NCBI GenBank assembly: GCA_025618425.1
Contig: CM046842.1
Span: 36,454,951-36,518,950, forward strand
Direction of reading: 5' to 3'
Length of the DNA: 64,000 nt
DNA from: Heliocidaris tuberculata
Lineage: Eukaryota > Echinodermata > Echinoidea > Camarodonta > Echinometridae
A program made the translations under genes and the position numbers. Positions 11,319-23,900 of the stretch are shown in pieces. Numbering within the stretch: position 1 is the stretch's first letter; each line of letters opens with the position of its first letter. A model generated the notes under the pieces. It saw only the letters and a list, made by a program, of their open reading frames with translations, did no database searches and had not been told where the DNA came from.

Positions 11319-14300
11319 TATCATTATTTTTTGTTGCCATTCATTAATAAGGCAAAATAAAAATAGAGATTGATACAAGTACTTTATCAGCTGTGAGGCT
11401 AGAGCGCCTATGTCTTCGCAGCGCCCTTGTCTGCGCACATGTATGCGTAACTGCGCATTTCTGGTAAAAGAAAACACGCAACGAACATGAATTTTTGGCG
11501 TGTATCATAGCGATACACATTCATGCAAAAAACAAGTATAAACAAGATGCATGCGACTGCGTCTCCTATATACCTCCTCCTAAATTCAGTTCATGGCTCA
11601 AACTGTTCTTTGAATATTGTGATAACCAGAATAAAAAGCATACAATTACATGTTAATTGACCTCTTTGATATTTGACCTTACACCTTATAACCTAAAAGT
11701 CTGATCACTTTAACTCCTCCTTGTCATTAATACAAAATAGTTGAGATATGGTGATACCAATGCTAAAAAACGTTGATTTCACATATAAAGATCTCTTTGA
11801 CTTGTAACCTTTGACCTATTTGAACAAAAATCTAATCAGTTCGTCCCACTATTGTGATGCATACGAGTTCCAAGTTTGAAGTTAATGGCTGAAATTGTTC
11901 AAGAGGGAGTTAACAAGGCAAAAACCTAAAATTTCATGGTAAATGACCTCCATGACCTTTCATCTTTGACCTACATTTGCCAAAATCTAATCAGATCGTC
12001 TTCATATGGTGATACACACTTAGTCTAGTACTAAGTTTGAAGTTAATGGATCAAATGGTTCTTGAGTTATCACGTTAACAAGGCTAAAACCTGCAATTTC
12101 AGAATTGAACTCTGTGACCTTTGATCTTTGACATACGAACCCCCCCTCCCGCCCCCCCCCAAAAAAAACCCCAATCAGATCGTCTTCCTATGGTGATACA
12201 TACTAGCACTAAGTTTGAAGTTCATACCTCATGTGGTTCTTGAGTAATCGCGAGAACGAGAAAGCGGGACGGACGGACAACCCGAAAAAAATTGCCCCCG
12301 GCATCACCTTCGGTAGGCGGACATGGCGGAGGCATACCAATAGCATTATACGTATAAGTAGTATCATGCATATAAGCCGCAAAATACTGTGTTTCATATC
12401 TAAAATCGCAAACTGCGAGGAAATGAATAAATGCCCAGGTATGGGGCGGGGGGGGGGGGGGGGGGGGGGTATATTCGTTTATCCGAAGGTTCGCATTTCC
12501 AAAACACAAATTTCCCATAGCAGGGGGTTCATAATTCCGAACATTTGATGCATTACTCCGAAGGTTCGTAATTCCGCAAATGGATTAGGGTTCGTAATTC
12601 CGAAAATGAAAAAGGGTTCATAATTCCAAAGGTTCGTAATTCCGAAAATGCAATAGAGCTCTACATAACTTTTCGGAATTATGAACCCTATTTTATTTTA
12701 GGAATCACGAAGCGTCGGAGTAACGAACCTTCGGAAATGCAAACCTTCGGAATTACGAACCTTCGGAAAAACGACATGTAACCGACATGGGCACCGCTGT
12801 TTCTGCAGTGTCAAAACGACTCGGCCGCCTTTCCTTCTGAAAATAGTATTGATCTTGCTTAAGTAATCATGAGATTTCCGACATACTTACTCGTAAAAGT
12901 ATCAGGAATGATATGAACTTAGGCTTTAGAGGAATATGAAAGATTTTCTGGTTCAATTTCATGTAAAATCTTAGGTGCCCCGACGGTGCTCCGATATATG
13001 CTCCAGCGTCAATTGCTCCTTGCTTTATTTCGTCACATATATAGGGTTAGGGTGAGGGTTCCAATCCGGATTCTAGTTTACGTTTAGGTTTAGGCTTAGG
13101 GTTAGGTATGGTGCTTGGTCCAATATTGAAGTTTAGTATTGGGTTAGTGTACAAAGTTACGGCGGAGCAATTGTCGCCGAAGCATGTGGTGTACAACCGC
13201 GCAGATATAGGGCTCCTCATCATAGAAAAGGTACGTACAGATGACTGGAATTCTCTAAGACGGGTTTTCATAGTTTACCTGAGTGAAATCTCCAATAAAC
13301 GCAAATGCGTCAAAAGAGAAGCCTTGGCGAGTCAAGTCTAGATTGAAATCAGTCAGGACTGAATCTGAGGCAACCGGACAGCTGTAAATCAAATCAAATC
13401 AAATAAACTGATCATATAATGTAGGTTTTCCCAGTCAATTTCATCAAAACAGCAGCCAAATTGATGCACAGTCGCTCGATTTCATGTAAATATGAATGCT
13501 CGTCAAGATCAACATTCAAATGCCTAAAATGAGCATTCAATTTTATTTGGGGGCAAACGATCGCATACTTTGATCGTGCATTTTTATAGAATGAGCATTC
13601 AGAATAGAATAATACCCAATGAGCATTCAAATTCACGGGAGTTTCAGATCGCAAACACTTAGGAATTCGCATTAATCAATAGAAAAGCACGTTCGCAATT
13701 TAAGCAAATGGATTTAACAGTGTACTCTTTCCCTTTGAATTTAAAAAATGTGTTTACATAAGGTTTAGACACAATATGTAAAGTCGTGTCCTTGCTACGT
13801 CATAGATCAAGAATAAATGATAATGATGAAAAAGTCATATATACTCTACAAAAATGTAAATCATGGAAGATAACAAAGTTGATAAACAAACGCAAGTGCC
13901 GTGGAACGATTTCTGACTATGAAGTGGGTTGCTCAAGGCAAGCCCCGTTAGCACCCCACCTATTTCAGGGGGTCCGGTGATTATAAAAAGCGAAATAAGA
14001 AATAACAAAGCGAATAGTCAACTGCAGAAAATAAGATTTGACGAAATAAAAAAGACAGACAATGATGTGAAAGGCTATTTTGAAAAATATGCTATACACA
14101 TGAAAAATTAAAAATAGTCCAATAATTTAATTTTACACCTTATCATTAGATGACTTCATTATTTTACAACAACAAATTACAAATGAAAACATTAGAATGC
14201 TTAGATGATTAAAAGAAATTGGAAAAGTTAGGTTCATAAAAAGGGCAAAGTCCTGCTATTTTTCTTTACTTCTTGTACCTGTTTGAAGATGAATGAACAT

Positions 14301-17300
14301 ACTGCTACCTTGACTGCCTATTAATGAAAAGGAAAGTAAAACGCCAGCAAGAATCCGCACCCAAGTCATCGTAAATGAATTTGATTGAAGCTTTGGCCTC
14401 TTTAAACTGAACGACGATAAATTTATTTGGATGTTCGAAGCACATTTTTTGACGCTGGTAAATTAATTTGAACGACTGGAAACTAATAGGAAGCAAATGA
14501 ATAAACGGGGCGAGCAAATCCCTTGAATATGAGCGTTTAAAAATGATTTTAAAAGCTATTTTTATAATTATTATTATTATTACCATATTATTATGTAGAA
14601 TTACTTTTACCAACCTGCTTTCTATAAGGTGGTAAGCAGGAGTCGCATCAGGGTCTTCTGTAGTTGTAGCCCAGCATCGTTTGATGTACGTACCTACTTC
14701 CGTTGTAGACTCCAGACGGACGGCGAAGTAAAGTCTTTCTCCTAGCCAGACAACTGAACTTGTATTCTGTAGCTTGGTGGAGAAGTCATCTGCCGTGTAC
14801 CGTATCATTTGAAGGTTAAAGTTACCACTACCCTTGTCAGAAAAAGACACTTCTCCAAGCTGTGGCCGAAAGACGGCAGTAAGTCGTTCTTCTTTGTTGA
14901 GACAACACTCTACGCGTACTTGCATATGATACTCCCTTGTGATTATTGTGCTGTCATCAGGATCATGCTGGTCGTAGGTGATCACATTGCTGAAAGTTAC
15001 AGTTTTATTATCCTCCTGTAATAATAGCCATCAATAAGATATTAGCTACGTTCATACAGCACTTGTGGTTTCGAAACTTTAAAGTACACATTCAAAGAAA
15101 ATCACAAATATGATAAATAATGTATCACTAGAAACTGGCAAGTTAACAGATAGCAATCGTATCAGTTTAAAGTCAACTACATATCAGGTAATTAAACAAT
15201 AATACAAATAAAACTACCTCCCAGCATCTGCGATATACAAGCGCTTCGCAAAAAAAAAATAACAATGTTTCAATGACGTCAATAAAGGGAACAATCCTGT
15301 CCAAGCAGACGACGTCCCATAAAGAATGAACATAAGTGCAGTGCAGTTATTTCTCAAATTATAAAGAATTTAGTGTATTCAAACGTGCCCATATTTCACA
15401 CCATTCTAAAATGGGAATGAAACAGGTTCTGATTACTGAAATCTTTTGTTTGTAAATATATAGGATGAGGGTTAATGAACAATCAAAGAAACCACACTTT
15501 CAAATTGAAAAGCCCGCTGAATGATTGCAAGGACGGTATTTATCCCTTATTCAACGCCGAACGTCCAGCGGTGTATGCAGCTGTGAATGAAATGGCGTCT
15601 ATTTTGTTTACAAGCAACTGATTCCTTTATTCTTGTAATGCTTCATTTTCCATCCAAATAAACCCATGCATGGGGTTTAGAGTGAGGCAATATATGGATT
15701 AAACATAATAGACTAATGCTAGTGAAGTGAAATAACTGAGGAGAAGATGACAAAACAGGCACTGAAAATATGTGAGATGTTATGGGACATCGTCTGCTTG
15801 TGCTATTAACGTCCTCCCTTTGACGTCACACATTTCAGCGGCTTTCGGAGAGCTGTTCAGGTGCTATGTCGGGGCTGTTTTTTAGCAATTTGTAATTGAT
15901 AATAATCATTACTTCGAATGTTTGCAAGCGTCGAATTTTGACAAACTTGTCCGGTCTAAGCTTCACCTACGCAAACATGAAAATTAAGTCAGTTTTAAAA
16001 ATCAATGAATATCTACTTTAAGTTAGCGAAACTTTAAGTTAACGAAACCACGACTCCCTAACCGCAGCGAGGGTTCACACATGCCTGAAACAACGAGCTG
16101 AAACTACAAGCCGAGCGATCTTTGTGGTTAACCCCGGAAATACTTTTTCTACCGATTGTGTGTACAGTACACATACAGATCCTGTGTTCATAATTCGCGC
16201 GAAGGGTAGGACCCGGAAATTTAACATGAACAGCGAGGTCATCCTTAACCACAAGCTGCGATGGAGGACCCCCGCTGCTCGTGGTTTCGGCCTTAACCAC
16301 GAGCTCGCTTGTGGTTCTAGAACTACAAGTAAACTTAAAGTTTCGAAACCACGAGTCCGTTCATACAGGCTGAAACTACAAGATAACTACAAGATAACTT
16401 AAAGTTTTGAAACTACAAGCGAAACTTAAAAGTTTAGCTCCCATAGTGTGAACGTAACTATTGGTTTCCCGTCCATTTTACACATTTTTGATTATTCAAT
16501 TGCATCAACATTCACTCCAATTTCGTCCTGAAATTCGTGGGACATGCAAGATTAATGTCATGGTTGATTGAGTTATTTCTCATTCAAGTTGGTCGATTGT
16601 CAACTTAATTTTAACATTTTTTTTTCTTCTTCATATTCGTAAGAATTCATTTGAATTCATGCACCTGACGATTCGCTGCAGAGTATAATGATCGAATTCG
16701 TCTTTTTGCACTCAATTACAAACAAGTATCATTAAATTTCATCGATTAATCGTTTAACAAAGATGTGACGACTCACTATGAATGACGCTTTGACGAAATC
16801 GATTGCAAAATGAAGAAGTTGATTCATACAAACGTACGTTAGCAGCTGGAGATGGTGAAATCAATTTGACTTTGAGGAAACCGGATGCACAATGTTAGAA
16901 TTATACAGAAAACTTTCATCGGTTGGGGGTAATCATACAATTGTAGTTTAAGCTTCTATCAACCTAAAATTTTGTAAGCAAGCTTTCGTTCACTCCTGTG
17001 GACTTTCTCAAGCCAAGTGATCAGCCACACTGTTTCTAATAGACCGCTTCTGTAATGTATACCAATTTATGCACATATATTCTCTGAGCACCTAGTGACG
17101 AGCTATTCCATTAACCTGCTTTTCATAAATGAGCCTCAATGCTTGGGATCCAGTTTGCATACATTATTTGTTATGTCCGGCAAGCCTCCGGCAAGCTTTC
17201 AGGTAGTCAAGAACAACCTTTGTTTGAAAGGTATGCATAAAATTTGCATACATTACCGAAGCGGTCTATTGCTGTCTGCTGTCTTGCGATCACTGGACCG

Positions 17301-18719
17301 AATATAGGTGACAATGAGCAACCCGAGTCCCTGATCAATGAAGGATTAATCCTCTTTATCCATAATTATAGACTCTTTCACCTTGCGGTCCAGTGCTCGC
17401 AAGACAGCAGACAGCAATTAGAAACAGTGTGACTGATCACTTGGCTTGAGAAAGTCCACAGGAGTGGACGAAAGCTTGCTAACAAAATTTAAGGTTGGTA
17501 GAAGCTTAAACTACAATTGTATAATAGAATTGATCGGACAAAGTTAAAGAATGAATGACCAAATAAGAAATTAACTATCAGATTTGCAAGATCACAAAGT
17601 TTTGGGACAAAATTGAATGAGAGAAATGTATGAAATTGAATGAAAAAAGTTACAAAAAGGGTAGGTAAACCTATACATCGCTCACCAGAAAAAACATTTC
17701 CCTTGAAACAATGGAATAGGTATTTTTGCGATTATTCCTTGATTTTTTTCAGTGTCACTTCCAAATAATCTACGATAAAACTACATTAAAGATAAGTATA
17801 TATAAAGGGAAAGTAATCACTTGAAAAAAAGTTTCACTGTCCACTGATATTCTTTACCAAGAGATAACATAATTCCACGTTCATGCACGCGTATAGTTCC
17901 CGCCTAACGTGTTGATCACAACAGCGGTTTTAAGGGGTTTTAAGGCGTATACGTACTGTGCTTCATATCTGTGTATATTTTAACACATAGATAAGTATGT
18001 ACCGTGAAACGGGGTGAATAGGAAAAAAATTGGAAGGGTGCTTTGACACTGTTAATTACTTCCACAGGTGCTGCTGACCTTTTTTTTTTTTTTATTGTGT
18101 TTATGCATTTTGAATAAAACAATGACACTTGGCTCTCCATAAATCAATGGACTGGGTTAAAGCGGGTTTAACTTGTCCCAGCCACCTGTATGAATAATGC
18201 CCGGTTCATACGAGACGTCATTTCGATGACGTAGGCCTAAGTCAATGACTGGTGCGGACTCTGACTCGTGATGTGAGAATGACATCGTACACAAAGTAAA
18301 GTCAACATTAACAGTGCAAATACTGATTAAAATATTAACATTTCAATAGATATTGCTATGCTGGATAGTCACTGTAAAGTGTTTTCTCACAATGGCATGA
18401 TGCAATACAAAAGAAAGGTGAGTAAAGGTGTATTTGTAGGATGCACAATAAATGTTAATATTTTCGGGATGGTGATTGACAAGTGATGTCACAAGGGGAA
18501 TGTTGGTTTTGCAGCTTTTTTTATGGGTGGATTCCAGTAATCTGAAAAAAACATACTGAAAAATTATTATAAAATATATGACATATATTTAGAGATTTGT
18601 TGGGCCACATAAATGATGATCAGGGTATCATAAATCAACAAAAGTCAACATGCATTTGCTTGGCATAGGCCCTTTAAGCACATATTATAAACATGGACAC
18701 CCTATCCTGTAAGAAAGCA

Positions 18720-18750
<31 letters not shown>

Positions 18751-20884
18751 TAGGCCATGTAGGCAGTGAGCAAACTGAGGGGAAGAAAGCTAACAAATTA
18801 TTTTTTCACCTTTACCAGAACTCAACCTTCTCTTTAAAGAGTCCATGATGACCTTACCGTCATTTCTGTTTCACATTCGGTGTAATACGTGAAGAGGATG
18901 ATGTTTCCGCTATCCCCATCTACCTGTCCAGTGCATGAGCGATCCTGGAAATGAACCTCGGAGGCGTCATCAAGACCCAGATCACCATTTAGTTTTACAT
19001 TCATTGATGAGCTTGAACATTCGACAGTCACCACTAGAGTTAAAACGAAACATCATTATTGGAATTTGAATGAATATGAAGTGAATTCATTCTTTACTTA
19101 AAAAAAAAACAAAAACATGCAAAACTAAACAATGAAATTAAAAGCAAGATCTTAAAAACATGGTAAAACAAAACATGCAAAAGCACCAATAGAAATTAAG
19201 AAGCGGTTGGATCATCAAAAAAGGTCCAAAATTCTTTGTTTGATCCTTTTTCAAAATGCAAGCTAAGACAAAAAAATTAAAGGAATATTACATTCAATGA
19301 CCATTACAACAACAAAAAAGGCAAATATCAGATTCAAAGCTTCTTTTGGGGGTAGTTTGTTCCAAAAAGAGTGTCCCTCACTTAATATAGTATATTATTA
19401 ACCGTATCAGACATCTGCGCAGGGCATCTTTAACTCTTTATCGTCCAATTTTGACCGTTATCATTATTGACCGGTCAATTTTTTTCTTGTATTGCCCGCT
19501 CAGAAAAGTCAATGGCAAAATGCGTGTTAACTATATAGAGGGCAATAATGTAGAGCCAACATCCGGGTATTTTGTAATTTTCATCAACATTTTTGACACG
19601 CCAAATTCCCGCGGAGCTAGCTCGCTGCATTACCGGTACTACATTGGTTTGTACGTAGAACTAGCAAACGATCGCGGGAGTAGCTGGCGCAGCGCATTTG
19701 TCACATAGAGATCCTATAATAGACACTAGAGGGCGTACTCCCTCAGATCGCTATGCGGAATTGAACGGGCCGCGCGCGATCTTAATCCGGGCAAAAACTC
19801 CGCTCCCTGCCCGGATTTCCCATAGGCGTAACGTATGACGCCATGGGATAGAGTTAGGGAAATCACTTTTCTGTACTATTTTCCTCGGATTGTATAGCTC
19901 TATGCAACCAAAAACTCACATGGCCAAACATTGTTATGTTTTGATATATTTTTCCTGTCTTTTTCTCAAGTATTTATTTATCTAATTAATTCTTCCTAGT
20001 ATGCGCTGTATAGTAGTAGTATTATTCAGGGGCGGCGCTACAGGGGGGGCAGAGGGGGCGACCGCCCCCCCCCCCTATGATTTTTCAAGTAGTGAAAAAA
20101 GAAAAAAAAAGAAGAAAAAAAAAGGAAGAAAAGGGAAGAAAGGAGAAAGAGGAGTATTAAAAAGAGAGGTCTTAAACATATAACTCTATATTACCCCTGT
20201 TATTTAATGGAGAAAAAATATGACGTCATCTTTAGGTCGTCTTGCCCCTCCTATCAAAATACCCTCGCGCCGCCCCTGGTATTATTGCCATTTTTCACAC
20301 GAAGATGACCATGGTAGGCCAAAGATTAAAAAAAATGTTCAGTGGCCTATTTCTAAGAACCGTCCTGCATCATCATGGTCACTGAAAGATTATGTCCAAA
20401 GTAATCAGTCGTCGAAGCAACATTCACTGACAAAGAGCATTACCTATGGATGGGTGACTAACTTCTTGACTAATGGTGATGAAATGGTCAGAAACCGTCA
20501 ATTTCATATTTAGAGTGACATCACAGACTTCAATTTTCTTAAAGATTTTTGAAATACACACCAAAGTCATCTGTTATGGAAATTATGTATCTTTTATCTA
20601 ATTTATTTATTTATTCAAAACGGTATATTGATTTAAAAAAAAAACCACACATTTGCGGCTTGTGGGCCGATATTGTAGTAATATTATGGAACTGTCATAT
20701 ACATCCAGCAATACTAGTTAGAGATAGAAATGCATCCACACATTTTTTAAATGACAAGAGCACGCTTCAGTAACAATGCCTAAATGATCATTGTGAGGCC
20801 CCTATGTAAAAAAAAAAACTGAAGGGGGGGGGGGGGCTAAAGAAAGAGGACAAATAAAAAAGAGAAAGGGAGAAAACCGGAGCA

Positions 20885-20915
<31 letters not shown>

Positions 20916-23900
20916 GAGAGACAGAGAGAGGGAGGCAATATAGAAAGAGCCTGAGAAAAAGAGAGTGCGTGTATGTGTCTGAAGAGGTAGAGAGAACAGT
21001 AAAGCTAGAAAAAGGAGAAACCAAGATAGAAATTAACGGGCGAGAGAGAGAGAGAGAGGGGGGGGGGGGGGGGAGAGTATAAAGAAGGTAGAGAGTGGCA
21101 GGAGAGATTATTAAGGGTAATGGTATATGGAAATTGAGGTATACTGAAAGAGGGGGAGGAAGGAGAGAGAGAGAGGGGGGGGGGGGGTTAAAAAAACCGA
21201 TAGCACATATTGCCATGGATCTACAAAGTTTTTGGTATATCATTTTATACACGAGTGTAGACAAAAACATGCATACTGCATTTACCAGAGCATCAATAAA
21301 GGCCCACAATAATAAAAAAATATCAAAAATCACAATAGCAATGTATTGCGACAATTTACAGCAATATTATCTGATCATTAGGTATGTAAATATAACAATG
21401 GTATAAGCTTATAGTAATGCTTAAAATAATCATTCACCCTACTGTGAGAAGAAAAAAGGAAAAGGAATGGAGAGAGAAAGAAAGGGGAAAAAAGAGAAAA
21501 AAAGAGGACAAGAGAGAGCCGAAGGAAAAAAAAAAGAGGGAGACTGAAAGAGAATAAGAGAGAGAGAGAGCCGGGGAAAGGGGGACAGACCTGGAGAGAA
21601 AAGACAGGAGAAATAAAGAAGCAAGAGAGAGAGAGAGAGAGAGAGAGAAGGGAGAGAGTTGTTTATAGTAGAGGCAAAGATTGCATCAAATTGATGCGAG
21701 AGGCATTCATCAATACTATTTGCCTCTTACAAGTATTATTTTGAAATCTCTTGGATATAATTACAAATCCTGAATCTATAATACACGAACTGAATTTCAT
21801 CAGTTATGTTTGTGCGCACCTCAGCTGCGCATCCTGGCTGGTTGTGTTACGTCATCACAACACCGGGAGAGTATTGCGCGCAGTTAAGACAATGTATACG
21901 CACATTTAACACAATGCTTAATAATGGGTAAGCAAGTGTGCGCAGTAAGAAGAACCCGGTAAGAATAGATGAAATCAATAATTCTGTACCTGTGAAAAAT
22001 ATACCAAATATACCTTATGAATTTTCTATAGGTAAGGCTCGTCGTATATAAAAAAAAATTTATAAAAAAAAAATAAAGATAGATGTCCTTTGGAATTCAT
22101 AGTCATGTTCATCTACCTCTCATTTTTTGATCACTAACTTAGCACAAAAAGAGAGCTGGAAAAGAAAGTCAAATAATTATATGCCGAAGAATCATTTGTC
22201 TATGACCTGGGTTCTTAATTATTTTGTCAGGTTGGCCAGAAATATTCTTGAAATTACGTCGCGGGCCACTGAGTATTACACATGCATACAAAAATGTATG
22301 GGACTGACGTCTCTTGCCCGAAAACAGTGTGTATTAATTTTCTGGTTTTTCAATTCAGTGAGAGCTAGAGCAAAGCGAGCAAGACAAAGAAATTGATTCT
22401 TTAGAACCGTGAAATGTAATTTCGTCATCAAAATATGCTAATTCAGAAAAGACATAAAAATTACAATGAGATCATTGCACTGCCCGTAAATGAGGTGGCG
22501 GATGCCCGAATGCCAGGTAATTTTGATATTCTCGGGAGGGGGCTGCAAAAACCCGAATGGCCCATCTAAGGACTGAGGAACAATTTCAGAATACACCTCC
22601 CTGTTTGTATCATAAATAATTATTATCCTTATTTTTCTTTGTTTGATGATAACTCTTTGGTGTGACTTTTTTTTGCAAACTATGCGTGGTAGGACGTGCT
22701 GTGATAACTCCTTGGTAGGACAGGGAACAGATAATTATGATATGCTAATTGCGAACGAGCGAAGCGAGTGAGCAAAAAAATTGAAACCTGTAATCATACC
22801 GATAGTCAGGATATATGTATCCATATATTACTTAAAACAATTTTTTTTTTTGGTTCAAATTAAATATTTTGGCGGCCGCATGAAATCGTCTCGCGGGCCG
22901 CAAGTGGCCCATGGGCGGCACTTTAAGAACAGGGGGTCTATGCCATATGTCATGTATGTCTAATGATCATTATCCCTACAGTCAAAGACATGAGCAAATA
23001 GAATTATGAGTAAAAATTTTGTCACGTAAAACGACTTACAATTTCCTTCTTTTTTATACACTGGTTCAAAAGTGTGCGTTTGACAGTCACATGAACTGTT
23101 AATTCACTCTTCGTACGTAGAATATAAACAATTATAGGTTATGTCGTTATCGTGACAATTATGTTTGCAATAGTCGTGAACAGGCGCGCCAGAAGTTATT
23201 ATTATTATTTTTTTTTTTTGGGGGGGGGACACTTTGAGGGGCCCCACCTCACACGTTTGCTATCTGCTTACAGCCCTACAATATTTGGAGCACTGTAATA
23301 ATCCATTGCTTTTCCTATATGCATCCTTACACCTGAAATAGGGTTATTTTATTTCTACATTTTTTGTACAAAACTTTGACAACTTTTTGCTATACCGGCA
23401 CTTCGCTTAGAACCCATCCCATTCCCAGACAGGTTCCCAGCCAGTTTTTACGAGTTTTGCGAGTTTTGACTTCTTCCGCCAACTGAGGGCACTGCTAGCA
23501 CAAAACCGGGTGCATGGACCCCCTTTTAAAACTTTCTCCTCCTTCAGTATACTTTTGCCTACAAATCTGGAAAAATTTACGAATCTGACATGGATTTTGA
23601 ATGAACAGTAGAGTTTTTTCGAACCCATCCCATTCCTAGGCAGGTTCCCAGCCAGTTTTTACGAGTTTTGCGAGTTTTGCGAGTTTTTGACTTCTTCCGT
23701 CACCTGAGGGCGCTGCTAACACAGAAAACGAGTGCATGGACCCCCCCTTTTTAAACTTTCTCCTTCTGCAGTATATAATTCTCTACAAATATGGAAAAAT
23801 TTACGAATCTGACATGGATTTTGAATGTACGGTAGAGTTTTTTCGAACCCATCCCATTCCCAGACAGGTTCCTAGCCAGCCATGTGCAGCTTTTGCGAGT

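Larger units (their letters stand above)
9667..13278 (-). other. Intron of HYR-ZP gene with repeats
   Basis: This 3.6-kb interval between two ZP exons has no coding sequence of its own. It holds a ~480-bp repeat (9852-10330), a hAT-like element, a tRNA-derived SINE, a degenerate tandem repeat, a fold-back motif array and a telomere-like TTAGGG-variant stretch, all listed separately. A poly-A run lies at 9726-9743. Confidence 0.75.
15016..18857 (-). other. Intron of HYR-ZP gene
   Basis: This 3.8-kb intron has no exon of its own recognised. It holds a cluster of fold-back-like motifs (16015-16460) and a nested pair of inverted-repeat elements (16935-17522), listed separately, and a (GA)n microsatellite at 18719-18750. 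The remainder is AT-rich sequence without visible features. Confidence 0.6.

Noticed and set aside
13030..13115. Interstitial telomere or chromosome-fusion site
   Set aside because: Only about 75 degenerate bases of TTAGGG-like sequence, flanked by ordinary intron. Consistent with a random microsatellite.
20788..21624. 188- and 61-codon minus-strand frames rich in Ser, Leu, Pro
   Set aside because: They read (GA)n and G runs on the opposite strand and have no protein motif.
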